Source of the DNA: Mesotaenium endlicherianum
Lineage: Eukaryota > Streptophyta > Zygnematophyceae > Zygnematales > Mesotaeniaceae
Direction of reading: 5' to 3'
NCBI GenBank assembly: GCA_009602735.1
Contig: WELA01003661.1
Coordinates: forward strand, 34,410 to 98,409
DNA: 64,000 nucleotides
Shown here: in pieces, positions 50,301-62,496 of the stretch
Layout: every line of letters begins with the position of its first letter
Position numbering within the stretch: the first letter of the stretch is position 1
Notes under the pieces: generated by a model
Told to the model about the DNA's origin: nothing
What the model saw: only the letters and a program-made list of their open reading frames with translations
Databases searched by the model: none
Position numbers and translations under genes: made by a program

Positions 50301-53300
50301 TGGGCCACGTGGCGGCGTACCGGGGCTCCGTGACGCTGTATGCGGGGCTGGAGGCCAAGGAGCGCGCGCCCAACGAGGAGCTGCTGGAGCTGGCCGCCAC
50401 CTGTCTCCTCCAGGCAGGCAACGCTCCACACTCTATGCTGCTGCTGCTGCTCTCTAACTTGAGCCTACTTCTGACATTCCATCCGAACCGAAGACAAGGC
50501 CATGCTCACGGGGCGGGGAGGCGAGGGAAGGGGGGGGCAGGAAAGCAGGTGTATCGGCAGACGGGGAAGCTGGCGTATGTAACGGAAGCGCTGCTGCTCC
50601 TCCACGCCGGCCTCTCCCACCGCCCGTAAGCCCTTATGCCTGTCTGGCCCCTCCCAAGGACACTGAAAGCTCTGTGAGTGAGGGAGTGAGTGCGTGCTGG
50701 CATGACGTGGGGTGGGTGGGGCGGGGGCGCATGCAGGTTCAGCCCGCAGCTGAGGCTGCTGGCCATGGCACTGCTGGGCCCGCTGGGGGCCTTCTCCTTG
50801 GCGCTCACCTGGTGCGCTTCTCCATCTCCTCCACCTCCGCCGCTGGTCCTCCCTGCCTTCTTCTGCCCCCTCCTGCTAAGCTGCGCGCGCAACACCTGTG
50901 TGGGGGTTGGGCGCTCGTAAGCTTGCGTGTGGGCGTGCCTGGGTGCCCGCGCGTGCATGCCGTTCGTGCGTGTGCAATGACCGCGTGGTGCGGGGCGCGC
51001 AGGCTGGGGGGGCTGGGCGTGAAGCACGTGATGCTGGAGAGCATGCTGCACCACCTGCCGCCTGCGCTCTCCACGCACGCGCCCCTGCTGGGCCCGGGCG
51101 CGCCCCACCTGCGGGGGGACCTCCTGCGTTTCCACGAGGACCACGCGCGCGATGCCGCCGACCTTACCACCGCAGCCTTCCACAACGGCAGCTACTCCAA
51201 GGTCCCCTCCACCCTAAGTCCTAAGGCCTCATGCCCCACACTCCCAGCAGCAGCAGCAGCATGCGCACGGCTTGTCATGGTGCCCCGCTGGGCCTGGTGT
51301 TATGTGCACGTACCCTCCCATACACTCATTGGGCACGTCCCTGGGGTTGCGGGTGGGAGGAGGAGGAGGGTTCGCAGATAGTGGAGTTTGTGGGCTTCAA
51401 GGAGAGGCTGGAGCGGTCGGCAGAGCGCCTGGGGGCGCGCGCAAACGGCGCACTGCTGGACATTCTGGAGGTTGCAGACAACCCCGCCAGGTGGCCCGCC
51501 GTCATGCAAGGACTGGACCAGGGCCGCACGGCGCTGTCGTGGGTGTCTCCGCCCGCCGCCCTCCAGCGCCTGACATTCAACCAGGACCTGACCACTCGCC
51601 CCTGGTGGTCCCCCTCTCCCGGCGTGTGTCTGCTGTCAGGTGCGTGTGTGAGCAAGCACATGTGCGTGCAGTCTATCGCTTCTCATCTTTCTGCCTGCGA
51701 TGGCGACTGTCAGTGCTCCTGCTAGCAGGCAACAAGCACAACAAAGCCCTGTCTGCTTTGCCGCTACCGGCTCCGTGCAGGGATGGCTGACCAAACTGGA
51801 AAGCACCCTCACATGCACGTGTACGTTGGGTGCTTGCAGACCTCGCAGGAGCAGAGCCACCAAGCGAGGTGTTTCATCCGCAACACTCGCCCGTGAGTCT
51901 GCCGCCGTTTGCCTGCCTCTCGCTACAGCTAGTGGCTCAGCTTGTTTTCCCACGTACTGGTGATTACAAATAAACCAGGTTCATGTGCTTGCAGTTTTAC
52001 ACTTGCATTATTATAATATGCCTCCAAGTGCCATACGTAGCTGATTGAACTAAGCACTGCCGCTCCCTCTTGTGTTGCTTCGTTTGCTTTGCAAGTCAGT
52101 TTGTCTCACAACAGAGGCTGTGTGTTGGAGGTGGGAGGTGGGAGGGGGAAGGGGGCAGAGCGAAGGACATGAGATAAGTGGGTTGCCTTCGTTTCTGCAG
52201 CATTCGCGCTGGTTTGCTGTTTGAATCGTGCCCATTGCTTAGGTGGCGCCTTGATGATATTTGATCACTCGCTCTTCACTCCACAAAGAAAAACACAAAG
52301 AAGAAGAAGAGATAACGGGGGGGGCCATGCGCGGCCAGCCTTGGCATTGGCCCTTTGTTGCCTTCATTTTTGGTGCTTGATTGACTACCACTTGATTACC
52401 GCTTGCTTATTACTACTTGATCGATAGATGTGGGGGCCACGTGCACCCCATAGGTGAGATCAAGGGTTTCGCAAGAAGCTCCACTTCCGCCCGAGGCTTG
52501 TGGCTGGCTGCATGATCGGCACCTGGCACTCCGCATGCTCACTTGCTTGAATCNCTGCACAAGCGCTGCCTCCTGCCCCGCCTCCTCTCTCTCGTCTCCT
52601 TCTCGTCTTCGCCGACAGCGCCCCCGCTGCCCACAGCAGCCGTGCAGGAGCAGGCGACAGAGCTGGCCAGTCTGCTGCGCTTATACGCTGAGCTTTCGCA
52701 CGTCCGCCTTGCCGACCTTCAGTCGCCTGGGCCACGTGCTCCTGCCCCTGAAACTGATGACGCCTCGACCTCGGTGAGAGCACGCGCAGTGGAGTCAATG
52801 CAGCTTCCTTTTCTCCTTGTCCCCCTTGTGGCGGGAGTCAACCTCCCCTTGCTGCTGCTGATTGTCATGTATATTGGTTCCACTCCTGCCCACCCGTGCT
52901 CTTGCTTGCTTGCTTGCTTCTTAGAGATAAATTTTATTTGCTGGCATGGGGATGAGGGTGGGGGCTGTGGCAAGCAGGGAGGTGCGGCGGAAGCAGCGGC
53001 GCGGGACAAGATGTATGTCACAGCTGCCGCCATCAGCCTGGCCCTGCTGCCGCCGGCCCTAGAGGGCGTGGGCGTGGGCGTGCTGGCTTCCTCAGAGGAG
53101 CTCCTGAGCTTGCTTGGCCGGCAGATGGAAGCCGCGTTCTCCGCAGCCCAGCAGGGCCTCCTGATGCACGCTGCAGCAGCCCAAGAAGAGGAGGCAGAGG
53201 GGGGTATTACAGCCGTGTGGTTGGTGGGGCCGCGGCTGAACGCGGCGAGCACAATGGCTGACCTTGTTCTGGAGCAGACTGCTGTCCTCGCTCTGTGTGC

Positions 53301-53910
53301 ACACGCATGGTGGTCGTGGCTTGTGCAGCGGCAGCGGCGGCAGCAGGAGTCCACAAGCACGTCGGGCAGCAGTAAGAAGAAGAAGAAGAACAGGAAGAAG
53401 GGGGGCGTGGAGGCGGCAGAAGCTCCGATGACCGTCACCGCCGAGGAAGAGGAAGTAGAGCAGGTTTTGGCTCTGTCGGCGTTGAGCTCCTCCTCCTTGT
53501 ATGCTTTTGTGTGCAAGTTCATTGGTCTGCTCGAGTCGGCTACGCGTAAGCTGGCGCTCTTTCTGCAGCAGGAGCCACAGCGCCAAGCAGCGTCCATGTT
53601 GCAAAGCCTCAAGGGCCTGCAGCAGCAGCAGCACACAGGAGAAGAAGGGGGAGAAGGTGACGGTGATGCTTATCTTGTTCCGGGGCAGGCTCTGGCAGCC
53701 TTCTTCGCCGAAAGTAGCGGCGATTTGGCCGTTTGCAAGGGCAATGGAGGAGCCTCTGCTGCTGTCGGTGCCAAATTGGCAGAGGACGCGAGTCCAGGCA
53801 AGCCGCTGAAGCTGTTGGTAGAAGTACTAGGAAGCCAGCACGCGTGCTTAAGCGTCCTGCACTCCACGCTCCTGAAGAGGACGGAAGCATTGCGGAAGTT
53901 GGCTCTTTGA
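47314..53910 (+). CDS. NAA25: NAA25, auxiliary subunit of N-terminal acetyltransferase B
   Basis: TPR scaffold that anchors the NatB catalytic subunit NAA20 to ribosomes. Exons: 47314-47439, 47537-47675, 47896-48014, 48332-48406, 48636-48768, 48927-49119, 49298-49696, 49968-50170, 50283-50413, 50549-50625, 50737-50811, 51003-51201, 51378-51639, 51781-51892, about 52555-52773, 52978-53910 (about 1130 aa). Diagnostic segments: ERRLRPVYDNID, AYTREYKYVKQQQ, SSPDDWAVLQRYVDALL, VKHVMLESMLHHLPP, KIVEFVGFKERLERS, LTFNQDLTTRPWWSP, KRCLLPRLLSLV and the lysine-rich SSKKKKKNRKKG. Phases agree except at exon 15, whose start is obscured by an N at 52554. Exon 5 to 6 uses the acceptor at 48925-48926. Intron 9 (50414-50548) begins GC, is a multiple of three and lacks stops, so it may be retained. 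Polyserine and polyglutamine runs interrupt exon 7. Confidence 0.88.
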
Positions 53911-54887
53911 ACGCAGTGGGATGCCCGCCATCTATTTCAGAGAGCTTTTTGTAAACATGCGAGGCTCATGGGCTTCACTCACATGCTCTTGTCTGCATAT
54001 GAATGGCTGCCGTCTATCATGGATGTCGTGCACATTCCTGTTGTCAGTGTGTGTGTGTGCAATGCTGCACATGCTCCGGATGACATTCAACACCGACTGG
54101 CATGGAGATCTGTAACAAAGTGTCAGTGCTCCTCAAGCACTTTGCAAGGAAGGGCACATTGTTATGCCGTGGCTGGAAAGAGATAGGTCTGCTAAGAGGT
54201 GCAGCAGGACGATCGAGAAAGTGCACAGCATGCTCATGTCGCACTATGTACAGGCTGTGTCCACATAGGGCCCTAATATGTCAAATTCTCATACTGGCGT
54301 GGTATGGCACCATCGAAGATACAAAAGGCCGGAAAACATTCCCATCAGCACAATTTGATGCCTTGTGATCAGTGGCAACAAGTGGAGGGGGTAACGCAGG
54401 TACATGACATTTGAATATCAACTTTATCTCTTTAGGAAGCTATGAAAAGTGGGTCAGACGCAATCTCCAGTTTGGGGCGAAATCAGAATGGAGGATCAGT
54501 ATCAGATGGAATTTACCAATGCAGATTCTCTAAGTGGGCCTGGGTAGGACCTGGTTGGGCGCCTAGCTCTTTCCTAACGTGACTCTTTTGTCCCACAGGC
54601 AGGGGGTGAGAGAAAGAATGAATGAATATGCCCTCACTCCCAAGCTATTACCTACCACCCTGAGAGCTTAAGAACCCAATCACTGACCAGCAAATAGGCC
54701 CTGATGGTCATCAAAAGAAAATCTGTGAAAAAATAATCATGGGACTGTGCAAGTACTGCGCCCACGCCCAACTTTGACCATTGCAGATCCTATGCTTTGC
54801 ATACTTCAGATGCAGCGAGCTCAAATGAGTTCTATGATCCTCGTTTTCTAAACCGCTTCACTTTGTGTACATCTCCAAACACATTTT
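53911..54887. other. Convergent intergenic region of NAA25 and PHAX
   Basis: Just under 1 kb. TGTAA motifs at about 53951 and 54111 are candidate polyadenylation signals for NAA25. No gene or repeat is recognisable. Confidence 0.5.
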
Positions 54888-57676
54888 CTAAACCTCCCCT
54901 TCCTCCCTCCCATCGCCGTCTGCTTCTTCTTCTTTTTCTCTTTCTTCATTTTCTTCTCGGTACTTTAATGGCACCCTTAGACGCTCCTTTACTGATCTCC
55001 TTTCTGCGGGCACTTGGGCACACTGGTCACCTCCTTCCAACTCTTCGGGCCCCTCCTCTGTCTCCTCCTGCTGCATGGATGACCCTCCTGGCAGATGGAC
55101 AGGCCCCCCTGCATCATCGACATCATTGCCACCTGCCAATTCCACGGCCTTAGCCCACGCATTGTGCCAGCCAGCAACCTGGCCTTGCGTGGGCATGCAG
55201 CTGATCGCCAGCTGGGCCTCTCCCAGGTGGGGCTTCTTGGCCTGGTGGTGCATATGCACATCCTCGTGATTGCACGCATGCGCTTCTGCAGCAGCAGCAG
55301 GAGCAGCCGAAGCCAGGCCTTCCCCAACGCCTCCCTTATTGGCAGCACCTGCAACGGCCCTCCGCCGCTTGTTACGAATCCTGTTCTTCTCCTTCTGCTT
55401 CTGCATTCACATTAACACACACACGAGCGCGCACACACAGCAGCGTATGCACCCGCGCCGTCACCATGGTGTCAGGGCTGCCACTCACTCACCAACAGGC
55501 ATGTATCTTGTTGGATCTGGCTCTTACAGCTAGGCGGTAACACAAGTCAGCCCCAAAAGAGAAAGGAAAAGTGGTGCTATTACAGCCCAGCAGTGGTAGA
55601 ACAAGGAGGGGGAGAAGGCTGCTGTACCTGCACCTGCTTGTCGCTGCTCATGATGCTCTTGTACACCTCCGGCGCTACTCTGCTCCTCACGATGTTCCAC
55701 AGGACGCCACCTGGCGTTCTCCTACGCTTGCCATCAGCTGTCATCTGACCTCCGCAGCTCTCAATGGCCTCCACCTGGCCCCACAGCAACAACAAATGCT
55801 CACTCTATCCTTCAGTTGAATAGCTCAGTCCAAAGCTCCTTTCCCCCCCACCCCTGCACCCAAACACAGACGGAAAAATTACAGATCATAACATGGGGCG
55901 GCTGAGTGCCGACCAGATGATACCTCCCTCGTAGGATGCGCCTGCTTCTCAACCATTCCCTCTCAGAGTGTGCTTGTGAGCGGGACACTGCTTTCAAGGA
56001 TGTTCCACACCCGGCATGCCCTTTACTCATGCACAAGGTCCAACATAGCAGGCAAACGGACAACCTCCCAGCCACCCCTTTGTTTGAGGTCGGATCACTG
56101 CAGGCACAGCAGACCCTTGCCCCAGGTGCTTTTGGCCGCGTCCAGCGCAGGGATTCACTGCAACGTGCTTATTCTCACTCCCTTTCTGTCCCCCCCAACA
56201 GAGCTAATGCTTGATGCTTGAATTCCGGCAACAAGTTGAATGATGGCAACCATATGGGCTGAGGGATAAGCCTCAAGAAGAGGGGAAGAGGAGGAGGAGG
56301 AGGGCGGCACGGGCTCAAGCAGATACCCCCCCCCCCCCTTCTTCCCCCCTTCCCGCACGCTTCATCATTGTCTATTAGTGGCATCCTTGAACTGATATTG
56401 ACGAGCCTCAATCTCTGTTGATTACACCATGAGCCCCAAACCCCGGGCCCTGACCCCTATCGTGTCGGCGTGCATGTCCAACTCCAGACCCGGAAGAAGA
56501 GTCCTCCCATCACTTGAGCAGCCGGGCGGCAAAGACAAGGAGTGCACACCTCCTTGAGCAGGCCGCACACCACGTCAAAGCCCACCTGGTGCAGGAGGTT
56601 CCACATCAGCACCACTTTCTGCTCCTGCAGCCTCTTGCAGGCTTCAGCCACAAACCTGCCCCCGGTGTTAAGCAGTGTATAGACTGGTTACCGCTTGCCT
56701 CCATTCACCTAAAGAATTGCAACTGCAGTAGAGAGAGGGAACAGCGTCATTGTCAGCTATCTTACGTACTAGCGCACAGCAAGGGTTTCGCGCAGGGGGC
56801 AAGAACAATGAGAATGAGTTCAACGACAAGACCTAGCCAAAATAATAGCTGACACTCCAGAAAGAGGGAAAATTGTCCGACACAAAGAAGCTACTCAGCG
56901 ACCGGTGTGTCAGACAACATGTTCCTGCGTGGCTTCCCCGTCTAGCCACATGCGCGCCTTGCTTTGCCTGCTAGAGGAAGACCTAAGAACCATCAGTTTC
57001 TAGTTTCATTCTTTCAAAAGTCCCAAGTTTGTACTCTGCTTGGACGAAACAAACTCACCTGTGTACATCCACCTTGCTGGATTCACTCCGCCTTTTCTTA
57101 CGATTTTTTTCTTTGTACAGTGCTGACTTGTCATCTGGTACTCCAGCTGTTCCCAAAACCCTGGAGGCCGCAATTTTCGCTCTCTTCAGCACATCTTCTA
57201 AGTCGATACCTGCACTTGAATATGGGGGAAAGTGAGGAACCAACTACGAGAAGAGACAAATACCCGTCATCCCCCCGTTACAAGATTCACTCAACTCCAG
57301 GGCATAGATCTTTATTGGCAGAATAAGAAGCAAACACTTCTCTCACTTGGTCAAGGAATAATGAATGGCTGCTTCAACAGCTACGTCACACACGTCTGTG
57401 AAATTAAACTGACTGACACGGTCAGGGCTTACCTTGCGTGGTGTCCCGGCAGCAGGCATCTCCGTCTAATTTGTTAGAGTCGTGGTCATCCAAGTCAGGA
57501 GATCGGGAATAAACTGCCTCCTCACCCTCATTGCCTATGTCCATGGATACCCTCCACTCATCACCATGTTCATTATCGGAAAGCACTTCACCTGACAAGT
57601 TGCTCTCTTCTACAGAATGATCATCAAACAAGGCCTCTAAAATTTCATGCCCCCCTTCCTCCGACAATGTCTCCAT
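54888..57676 (-). CDS. PHAX: PHAX-type RNA export adaptor
   Basis: Homologue of the phosphorylated adaptor that links capped snRNA to the export machinery (CBC and CRM1 in animals). Exons in coding order: 57433-57676, 57059-57209, 56550-56655, 55628-55774, 54888-55400 (386 aa); phases agree. The N-terminal third is acidic and a basic KEKNRKKRRSES follows. The PHAX RNA-binding domain is EACKRLQEQKVVLMWNLLHQ, then GLLKEVEAIESCGG, MTADGKRRRTPGGVLWNIV and YKSIMSSDKQ, with the hallmark DGKRRRTPGGV. KNRIRNKRRRAVAG and a Glu/Lys-rich tail end the protein. An in-frame ATG at 57730 would add 18 residues. Exon 4 could end at 55634 instead of 55628, in the same phase. Divergent from MSRA. Confidence 0.85.
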
Positions 57677-58356
57677 GCTTGGGAAGAGTAGCCAGTCCAG
57701 CGTATACTGGTAAGACCGTGAGAACATCAACTGCAGCTGGCTGCAGCTGACTGCAGCTCTTAGCTTTGAACTGGAAACTTCAGACCTAGCGCAGGTAGTG
57801 AACTTCGACCACCTGCATGACCGACATCATGCATAGAAGACTGTAAAAGTGTGTATGCTCAATCGAATATATGTCCTTCTCTGGCTTTCAGCTCATTTCA
57901 GCTGGATTCAGCGAGACGGGAAAAGTGGAAAAAGCCAGAGGAAACTGGAGGAAACAACCCGATGGACTCGGATAGACTGCAAGGCTCGTGCGATGCAGAG
58001 CAATGCATTTTACTATAAAATGCTTGTGGGTGTGACACTGTGTGACACCTGTGATCTGACTTCCCTCGACTTCCCTCGACTACCTCGGACGACTCCTGTA
58101 CGTTCCTGGTGTCCATCAGGCCACGTCAACTTGGACTTCGATGAGATTCCTCGGGACTCAGGAGTGCTCAGGAGGCCTTCCAAGGGCGCCTTCTCCGTAC
58201 TTGTTAACGCTGCGTGCCCTCATCAAAGTTTCAGTACTCGCGAAGCATCGCGAACTGTAAGAGTGGTACTTCATTAATAAAACGTTAGTCACATACGGTA
58301 GGGTGTTGAGCAATTTCGAAGAGCTTGTTCCTTGAATACTTCTCATACCAGTTACA
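57677..58356. promoter_or_regulatory. Divergent promoter region of PHAX and MSRA with decamer repeats
   Basis: 680 bp between divergent start codons. Decameric arrays with exact 10-base spacing: ctgcagctgg, ctgcagctga, ctgcagctct (57731-57760); ctttcagctc, atttcagctg, gattcagcga (57885-57914); gatggactcg, gatagactgc (57961-57980); tgtgacactg, tgtgacacct (58031-58050); ttccctcgac twice then tacctcggac (58061-58090). An open frame at 57849-58277 crosses these repeats and is not recognisable. Confidence 0.65.
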
Positions 58357-60740
58357 ATGAGTGCTCTTCTCCACTCTGTTTCGGGAACTAGCTCTGCGCT
58401 TTCGACTGTATGCTCTCGGGGAGTCTTGAATAGACCTTACAAGAGCAGTCCCAGAAGTGCCTTTTGGGGAGCTTCTCCTATCCAGCACTGCATTTCAGTG
58501 ACGTCGTCACCGGCGGCGTTGAGGCACAGCGCTCCTTTGACGTCATACGGCCTATTTGAGGTAAGGTATTATGTGACCTGTTTGAGGTTATATATGTGTC
58601 CGTTTGTCACAATTAATCAAGCAATCTGCTGTGGATAATATTGACCACAGGTTATTTTCTCGTCTTCATGGGGATGGAGACTTGGGTAATTTTTTCTGGA
58701 AAATTTATATTGTCAGCTGCCAAAGCATAAATTTATTGAGGCAATAAATAAAGATGCCAGCAGGATGCCGGAGTGACTTTAGTGGTCTCCCGACAACTTC
58801 ACGGAAGATTACTCCCCGCTATCCACACTTCATCTTTCATTAACAAGCAGTATGGAAGTTGCAAGAACAGTGGCCTGGATGGATTGAAGGATGTTATGAG
58901 CTCTTTGAGCAACATGCAGGAGTGGCTGGCTCTTTTTTAGTGGGCAAAAATGGGTCCTCCAGCAGTATTGCCCAGTATGAAAGATGGACTTGATTTGTCC
59001 AGGGAGCTACAACTGCGTTAGGAGCTTGGTAGCATGGCTGGTGGGCCTCAATCCATTCATCATTAGGGTGAACTACAGAGCCAAAGATGTCGTAGATGCA
59101 GTCTCTCCCCCAACTCTTCCCCTAATTCAAAGGGTACCATTCGGTGGGCATGTTGTCCTTGGTGATACCGTGAAATATCAGGCTGTGGGTATGAAGAAGC
59201 CATCATGGTTTCCGTCTTTTGGAGCCTCCCCAACCGCGGCGCTGGAAACTTCAGAGGGCGCAAGCATAGCACAGGGACCAGACAGTGACACGCCAGGGGC
59301 AGGCCTTCAGTTTGCCACTTTTGGTGCTGGTTGCTTTTGGGGTGTTGAGCTTGCCTATCAGCGAGTACCCGGTGTGATCAAGTGAGTAATATGGGGCTGG
59401 GTCTCAGTTTGGCTGTCGCCTCCAGCTTTACTCACTTCTCTTGTTGTTATGGGTCTTCTACGATGTTCATAGTATGTTCAAGCCATGGGGACAACTACGG
59501 ATGCTGTGTATCTCATCATCTTTGGTTGTGCATCTTTTCTCTGCACCTTCACCTCCAGCCTGGGACAATCCATTCAAACGCCTCCTGCCTGTCCGGTGAT
59601 GAGGCAACTAGATTCGCAGCTTAGCTGCAGAACTGCAGGAGTTGGCCCTTGTCACCTTTACACCAATCCGTTTGAGGCTTTAGGTGTTCTCGCAGGACTC
59701 AAATTAATTGTGAAAATATTGTCAGTAGGGGCTGCTGAATCACCCAGATGAATCAAATATGGCAGTTTCTTGACTGATGCATGCGTCTGAAGGGAGCAGG
59801 ACAGAGGTGGGATACACACAGGGTGCCACACACAACCCCGCCTATGAGGCGGTGTGCTCAGGGAGGACGGGCCACGTGGAGGCCGTGCGCGTGGAGTACG
59901 ACCCCAAGGTGGTGGCATATGAGCAACTGCTGGACGTGCTCTGGTCTCGCCACAACCCCACCACCCTCAACCGCCAGGTCAGCTGTTACCCGTCAGCTGA
60001 TGATGGGGTTTTGAGAAGTGTTGTGGACGTGCTGCACTCTCTCAAATGCATGCTGTCTATAGAGCTTGTTGCCATTGCACTGGCTGGCAAGGATTGGACT
60101 GTGAAGTAGGCGTGGTAGCCGGGCAGGGCAGAGCAGGCCAAGATGGCATGAGGTTGTTGGAACGCATGGGAGGATGTTTGACGTTATAAGCACTGTCCTT
60201 TGAAGTGGGAGTGGTCCTTGAAATCTGGTGTTGAATGGGTCGGAAGCTTTTGTGCGCTGGAACAGCACAAAAATAGTTGCATCAGGAGTCAATACCAGCA
60301 TGTAGAGGGGTTTGCCTGTGCGCGCCTGCTTGCTTAAGCAGTGAGCCATATGCGGGGAAATGCATGTCATGCGCATTTGTCATCTCTTACAGTGGTCCGC
60401 AAGCTGCTGGGAGACATCTTGCATGGAAGAGGTTCTGGGGTCCGTTGAGTTTTTGGTGTCTGATAGCTGATTGGTCTTGGGAGTGCAGGGTGGGGATGTG
60501 GGCACGCAGTACCGCTCTGGCATTTATTTTTACAGCCCAGAGCAGGAGGAAGCTGCCAAGCAGTCAATGGATGCTGAGGAGAAGCGGATTGGCAGAAAGA
60601 TAGTGACCGAGCTGCTGCCAGCCAAGAAGTGGTACCCTGCAGAGAAGTACCATCAGCAGTACCTCTCAAAGGGAGGCCGCTTTGGGACCGGGCAGTCAGC
60701 GGCTAAGGGCTGCACAGATCCCATCCGCTGCTACGGTTAA
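58357..60740 (+). CDS. MSRA: Peptide methionine sulfoxide reductase A, plastid-type
   Basis: Reduces methionine-S-sulfoxide in proteins with thioredoxin as electron donor. Exons: 58357-58560, 59182-59381, 59800-59977, 60489-60740 (277 aa); phases agree. Exon 1 is Ser/Thr/Arg-rich ([16 protein letters not shown]) and looks like a transit peptide, though its link to exon 2 rests on phase and the acceptor at 59180-59181. The catalytic Cys119 lies in [60 protein letters not shown] and [11 protein letters not shown] are the family core. The end [11 protein letters not shown] carries the resolving cysteines (269, 275) of plant MSRA. TGTAA at about 60949 or 61075 may signal polyadenylation. Convergent with PsbTn. 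Confidence 0.94.
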
Positions 60741-62496
60741 GGGCAGTTGGGATGAATTTTGGGGAAGATGGCCGCTCTTTGCTTTGGGAAAGTTGTTGTG
60801 TACATTTGGGTAGCCACCTGTGTTTTGACCTTTTTAGCATAGCTAGGTAGGAGTATCAGTTTTTGCCGTACATGTAGTCGATATAGCTGCCTTTGGATGA
60901 AAGCGTGTATTTGTGCTTTTAGTGCAGCAAGTATGGGCTCTTGCTATTGTAAAAAATCATGTCATTGCATTTTGAGAACTTTTGTGAAGCTGTGCAGGGG
61001 GCACCTTTGTCCTTGGCATTTGATTAGCAAGACTCAATGTGTTGTTTTTTAGATACATGAATGTCTAAGGGGCATTGTAAGATAGTGTGCCGGAGTGCAA
61101 TTAGCATGCGGGTGTGACAACGTTTCTCATCCAAGGCAGCTTAATAACAACTGTGGGCCAACTGGATACGATCAAATTTACTGTATCTCGCCCTTTGTGC
61201 TGGTGCTGTTTATCACTACAATTGTATTGTCATCGTCAAAGGGTTTTAGGGTCCGGAAAACGCAAGAAACTTGCTCGGAGGTCGTCAATTGAATAGGAAA
61301 GAGATCTTCGAGTATGCTTATAAGGTGGCAGTATCTGGATAGATGATGTCTGTTATGAGCACCAGAAGTTGTTGATTTAATGCAGGAAACTGGTGAACTC
61401 TTCCCAACACCAAGATAGGTGCATGATGGAGACCAGTCCTCTTTAGAAAAGTGCATGGGAGTATCATACTCTCAAATTTTGTCGAACTTCGATTGACAAT
61501 TTGAAACCCGGCCACCTGGCGAGGGCTGTATTGGTGGTGTGTGAGTGGATATCTGAATCAACTGCAGGCATATGCTCGCCTCATAGAACTGAATGGTCAA
61601 TCTGAAAAGTTGCTAGCTTGCATAAAAATCTCCTTGCAAGTACAGGTGTTGCAGGAATTATAGAGTGGACAGATGCAGGCTTTGTGTATATCATTTTTAG
61701 CAGGCTGTGAGGCGTGATGGAATCCACACGTGGTAGTAGTGTCTAGCTCAACTTTTAGCCAGAGGCCTAAGGTTGACCACCTTGCCTTGTTACCCGTCAT
61801 GGGGCAGGCATATGTCCAATATGGCTTGAATTACTTGTGAGAACAGATCACTGAGCCTTATTAAGCATTCACAAGAGCAGATTACTGACATTATTTATAT
61901 CCTGAACTTGAACTCCATTACAGTACTCACCACAGTTTCAGTTTTTTTGCCAGCGACATGTCTTCAAATTTGTGATATTAGCCCTGGCTGGGCAGTGCAA
62001 TCAACCCTAAGGAAAAGACCCTAATGGCACATCAAGCAATTCGACACCCCGGCACACCTAGATTCATGAACTCAATTGATAGAGGTTGAAATAGGCAAGA
62101 CCAAAAAGTAGCAGCGAAAATCATACAATTTAGACTGATGGTCACAAGCGTAGCACAACAAAGTCTTTATAACCAAGGAAATGCAAGTTTATACTCCGGG
62201 ATATTTACTTGCTGATCATTATACATAGAAGCTCCAAAAAAAGCTTTTTAGTGATGCAACAGGGTTACAATCAACTCACTTTTTACCAGTCATAAGAGAA
62301 CGTTAGTCCACGACAAGTTCTTGAAGTAGCCAAGGGAATTGTACTACAATCTAATATTTACTTCTGTACAACATGCTTAGAATACAAGCGGCGGCATGAG
62401 CTCAGCTCCGTTTTAGCTGGTATAGTCAGGAGAACATGTACTAGCTATTATCCCTCTAGCCACTGATACTAAGCGTCATCTCCATTCACCGTACGC
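60741..62496. other. Convergent intergenic region of MSRA and PsbTn
   Basis: About 1.75 kb of AT-richer sequence holding both 3' untranslated regions. No gene, repeat or structured RNA was recognised. Confidence 0.5.

Noticed and set aside
57849-58277. 142-codon open frame between PHAX and MSRA
   Set aside because: Its codons run through several decamer repeats and it has no recognisable domain; better explained as promoter sequence.
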